This document shows, piece after piece, positions 24,792 to 25,776 of a DNA stretch of 25,776 nt. The stretch lies in the NCBI GenBank assembly GCA_007118195.1, contig SKSA01000018.1, forward strand, positions 1 to 25,776. Reading direction: 5' to 3'. The position numbers were made by a program, and so were the translations under genes. The first letter of the stretch is position 1. The number at the start of each line of letters is the position of its first letter. This DNA comes from Anaerobacillus sp. Its GTDB lineage: Bacteria; Bacillota; Bacilli; Bacillales; Anaerobacillaceae. The notes under the pieces were generated by a model. The model did no database searches and was not told the DNA's origin. It saw only the letters and a program-made list of their open reading frames with translations.

Positions 24792-25202
24792 ATGGGAGAT
24801 CACATAAGACGAAATATGCCCCTTTTCCCAATTGGGATCGTTAAAAAGTTAACTGAATTGTCAGCAAGACAGATCCGTTATTATGAAGAGCATGGTTTAA
24901 TCCAACCATCTCGCACGACTGGCAATCAACGCCTATATTCTTTTAATGATGTAGATCGTTTATTAGAAATAAAAGAGTTGATTGAACAAGGCATCAACAT
25001 TTCTGGCATTCAGCAAATTTTCTTAATGAAACAAGAAGCAAAAGAAGCGAAAACAAAAAATGTTGAAAACATTTCCCCTAAAGCTAAAAAAGAACTTACG
25101 GATCAACAATTACGAAGCTACTTAAAAAGTGAGCTAATGATGGCTGGTCGGTTTGGAAAATCGTCTTTAATCCAAGGAGAGTTATCAAGGTTTTTTCATT
25201 AA
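24792..25202 (+). CDS. glnR: Nitrogen regulator GlnR, MerR family
   Basis: Represses glnRA and other nitrogen genes when nitrogen is in excess; feedback-inhibited glutamine synthetase activates its DNA binding. The 136 residues open with [44 protein letters not shown], the winged helix-turn-helix of this MerR branch, followed by a dimerisation helix ([24 protein letters not shown]). The C-terminal segment, ending [21 protein letters not shown], is the autoinhibitory tail that contacts glutamine synthetase in B. subtilis. Start ATG 24792 follows a G-rich ribosome site (GAGGGGGG). Two exact operators upstream indicate autorepression. glnA follows after 71 bp with no terminator, so the two form one operon. 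Confidence 0.97.
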   Translation: MGDHIRRNMPLFPIGIVKKLTELSARQIRYYEEHGLIQPSRTTGNQRLYSFNDVDRLLEIKELIEQGINISGIQQIFLMKQEAKEAKTKNVENISPKAKKELTDQQLRSYLKSELMMAGRFGKSSLIQGELSRFFH

Positions 25203-25273
25203 ATGTTTGCAAATCATCTTTTTAGTATGGATGATTAGTATAAAAAAACAATTTCAGGAGGAGTAATTGAACT

Positions 25274-25776
25274 ATGGAATCGAAGTACACTAAAGAAGAT
25301 ATTATGAAAATGGCTGATGAAGAAAATGTAAGGTTTATTCGTCTACAATTTACTGATTTATTAGGAATTATTAAAAACGTGGAAATACCTGTTGGGCAAT
25401 TACCAAAGGCATTAAATAATTTAATGATGTTTGACGGTTCATCTATCGAAGGGTTTGTACGTATTGAAGAATCGGATATGTATTTATATCCGGATTTAAA
25501 TACATGGGTAGTTTTTCCATGGACAAGCGAAAAAGGGAAAGTTGCTCGCTTAATTTGTGATATTTATGACGCTTCAGGTGTACCGTTTGCCGGTGATCCT
25601 CGAGGAGTATTGAAGCGTGTATTAGCAGAAGCAGAAGAAATGGGCTTCACTTCTTTTAATATTGGTCCAGAACCTGAATTTTTCTTATTTAAAGTAGATG
25701 AAAAAGGTGATCCTACTTTAGAATTAAATGATAAAGGTGGATATTTCGACTTAGCACCTACAGATCTTGGTGAGAA
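25274..25776 (+). CDS. glnA: Glutamine synthetase, type I, 3'-truncated by the window edge
   Basis: Makes glutamine from glutamate, ammonia and ATP, and serves as the nitrogen sensor that controls GlnR and TnrA. Only the first 167 codons are in the window and the frame is still open at the last base. Recognisable are [44 protein letters not shown] (with the Arg used for feedback inhibition in Bacillus enzymes), [11 protein letters not shown] and [10 protein letters not shown] with the metal-binding glutamates. ATG 25274 has AGGAGGAG at 25256-25263. A small 7-bp hairpin without a U-tract (25212-25218 with 25230-25236) lies between glnR and glnA. It could influence mRNA processing but is not a terminator. 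Confidence 0.97.
   Translation, partial: MESKYTKEDIMKMADEENVRFIRLQFTDLLGIIKNVEIPVGQLPKALNNLMMFDGSSIEGFVRIEESDMYLYPDLNTWVVFPWTSEKGKVARLICDIYDASGVPFAGDPRGVLKRVLAEAEEMGFTSFNIGPEPEFFLFKVDEKGDPTLELNDKGGYFDLAPTDLGE

Noticed and set aside
25212..25236. Hairpin between glnR and glnA as a terminator or attenuator
   Set aside because: The stem is only 7 bp and is not followed by a T run; at most a processing or stability element.

Overview
The window is about 25.8 kb of low-GC, densely packed chromosome from an endospore-forming member of the Bacillaceae. Gene order matches the Bacillus subtilis ymdA/rny to glnA neighbourhood: rny-ymdB-spoVS, tdh, miaB-ricA(ymcA)-cotE-mutS-mutL, miaA-hfq, spoVK, hflX(ynbA)-ynbB-glnR-glnA. 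The sporulation genes (spoVS, cotE, spoVK) and the Gram-positive style MutL with an endonuclease motif support this. The genus cannot be fixed from the sequence alone. An alkaliphile-type Bacillus relative is a reasonable guess and no more.

Layout. 1-3004: RNase Y (lacking only its extreme N-terminus), the phosphodiesterase YmdB, and SpoVS behind a good sigma-H promoter. 3005-3643: about 640 bp without a credible gene. 3644-6390: korA-korB, a two-subunit 2-oxoacid:ferredoxin oxidoreductase, behind a promoter whose -35 lies in a perfect palindrome. 6450-7677: a solitary threonine dehydrogenase gene (tdh) without its usual partner kbl. 7707-10818: miaB-ricA, then cotE. 10852-17154: a glutamine-synthetase-fold COOH-NH2 ligase (amidoligase) candidate, then mutS and mutL, with repeat elements before, between and after them. 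17198-19315: an RsmJ-like methyltransferase, miaA and hfq as one operon. 19310-20275, minus strand: a tyrosine-recombinase-fold protein with half of its catalytic residues replaced. 20437-21723: spoVK followed by a structured 224-bp repeat. 21860-24475: hflX-ynbB. 24687-25776: glnR-glnA behind two perfect GlnR/TnrA boxes; glnA runs off the window end.

Functional links. RNase Y and RicA belong to the same mRNA maturation machinery (RicA is part of the RicAFT complex that works with RNase Y in B. subtilis). MiaA and MiaB carry out successive steps of tRNA A37 modification (isopentenylation, then methylthiolation). MutS and MutL form the mismatch repair pair. GlnR represses glnRA with feedback from glutamine synthetase. 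SpoVS, CotE and SpoVK act at different stages of sporulation.

Least ordinary items: (i) the amidoligase next to cotE, preceded by an attenuator-like hairpin; (ii) the degenerate recombinase, which keeps an intact reading frame; (iii) MiaB with Phe in place of one auxiliary-cluster cysteine; (iv) several different intergenic repeat families, two of which share a nearly identical 48-51 bp module in opposite orientations; (v) the operator-like palindrome at korA.
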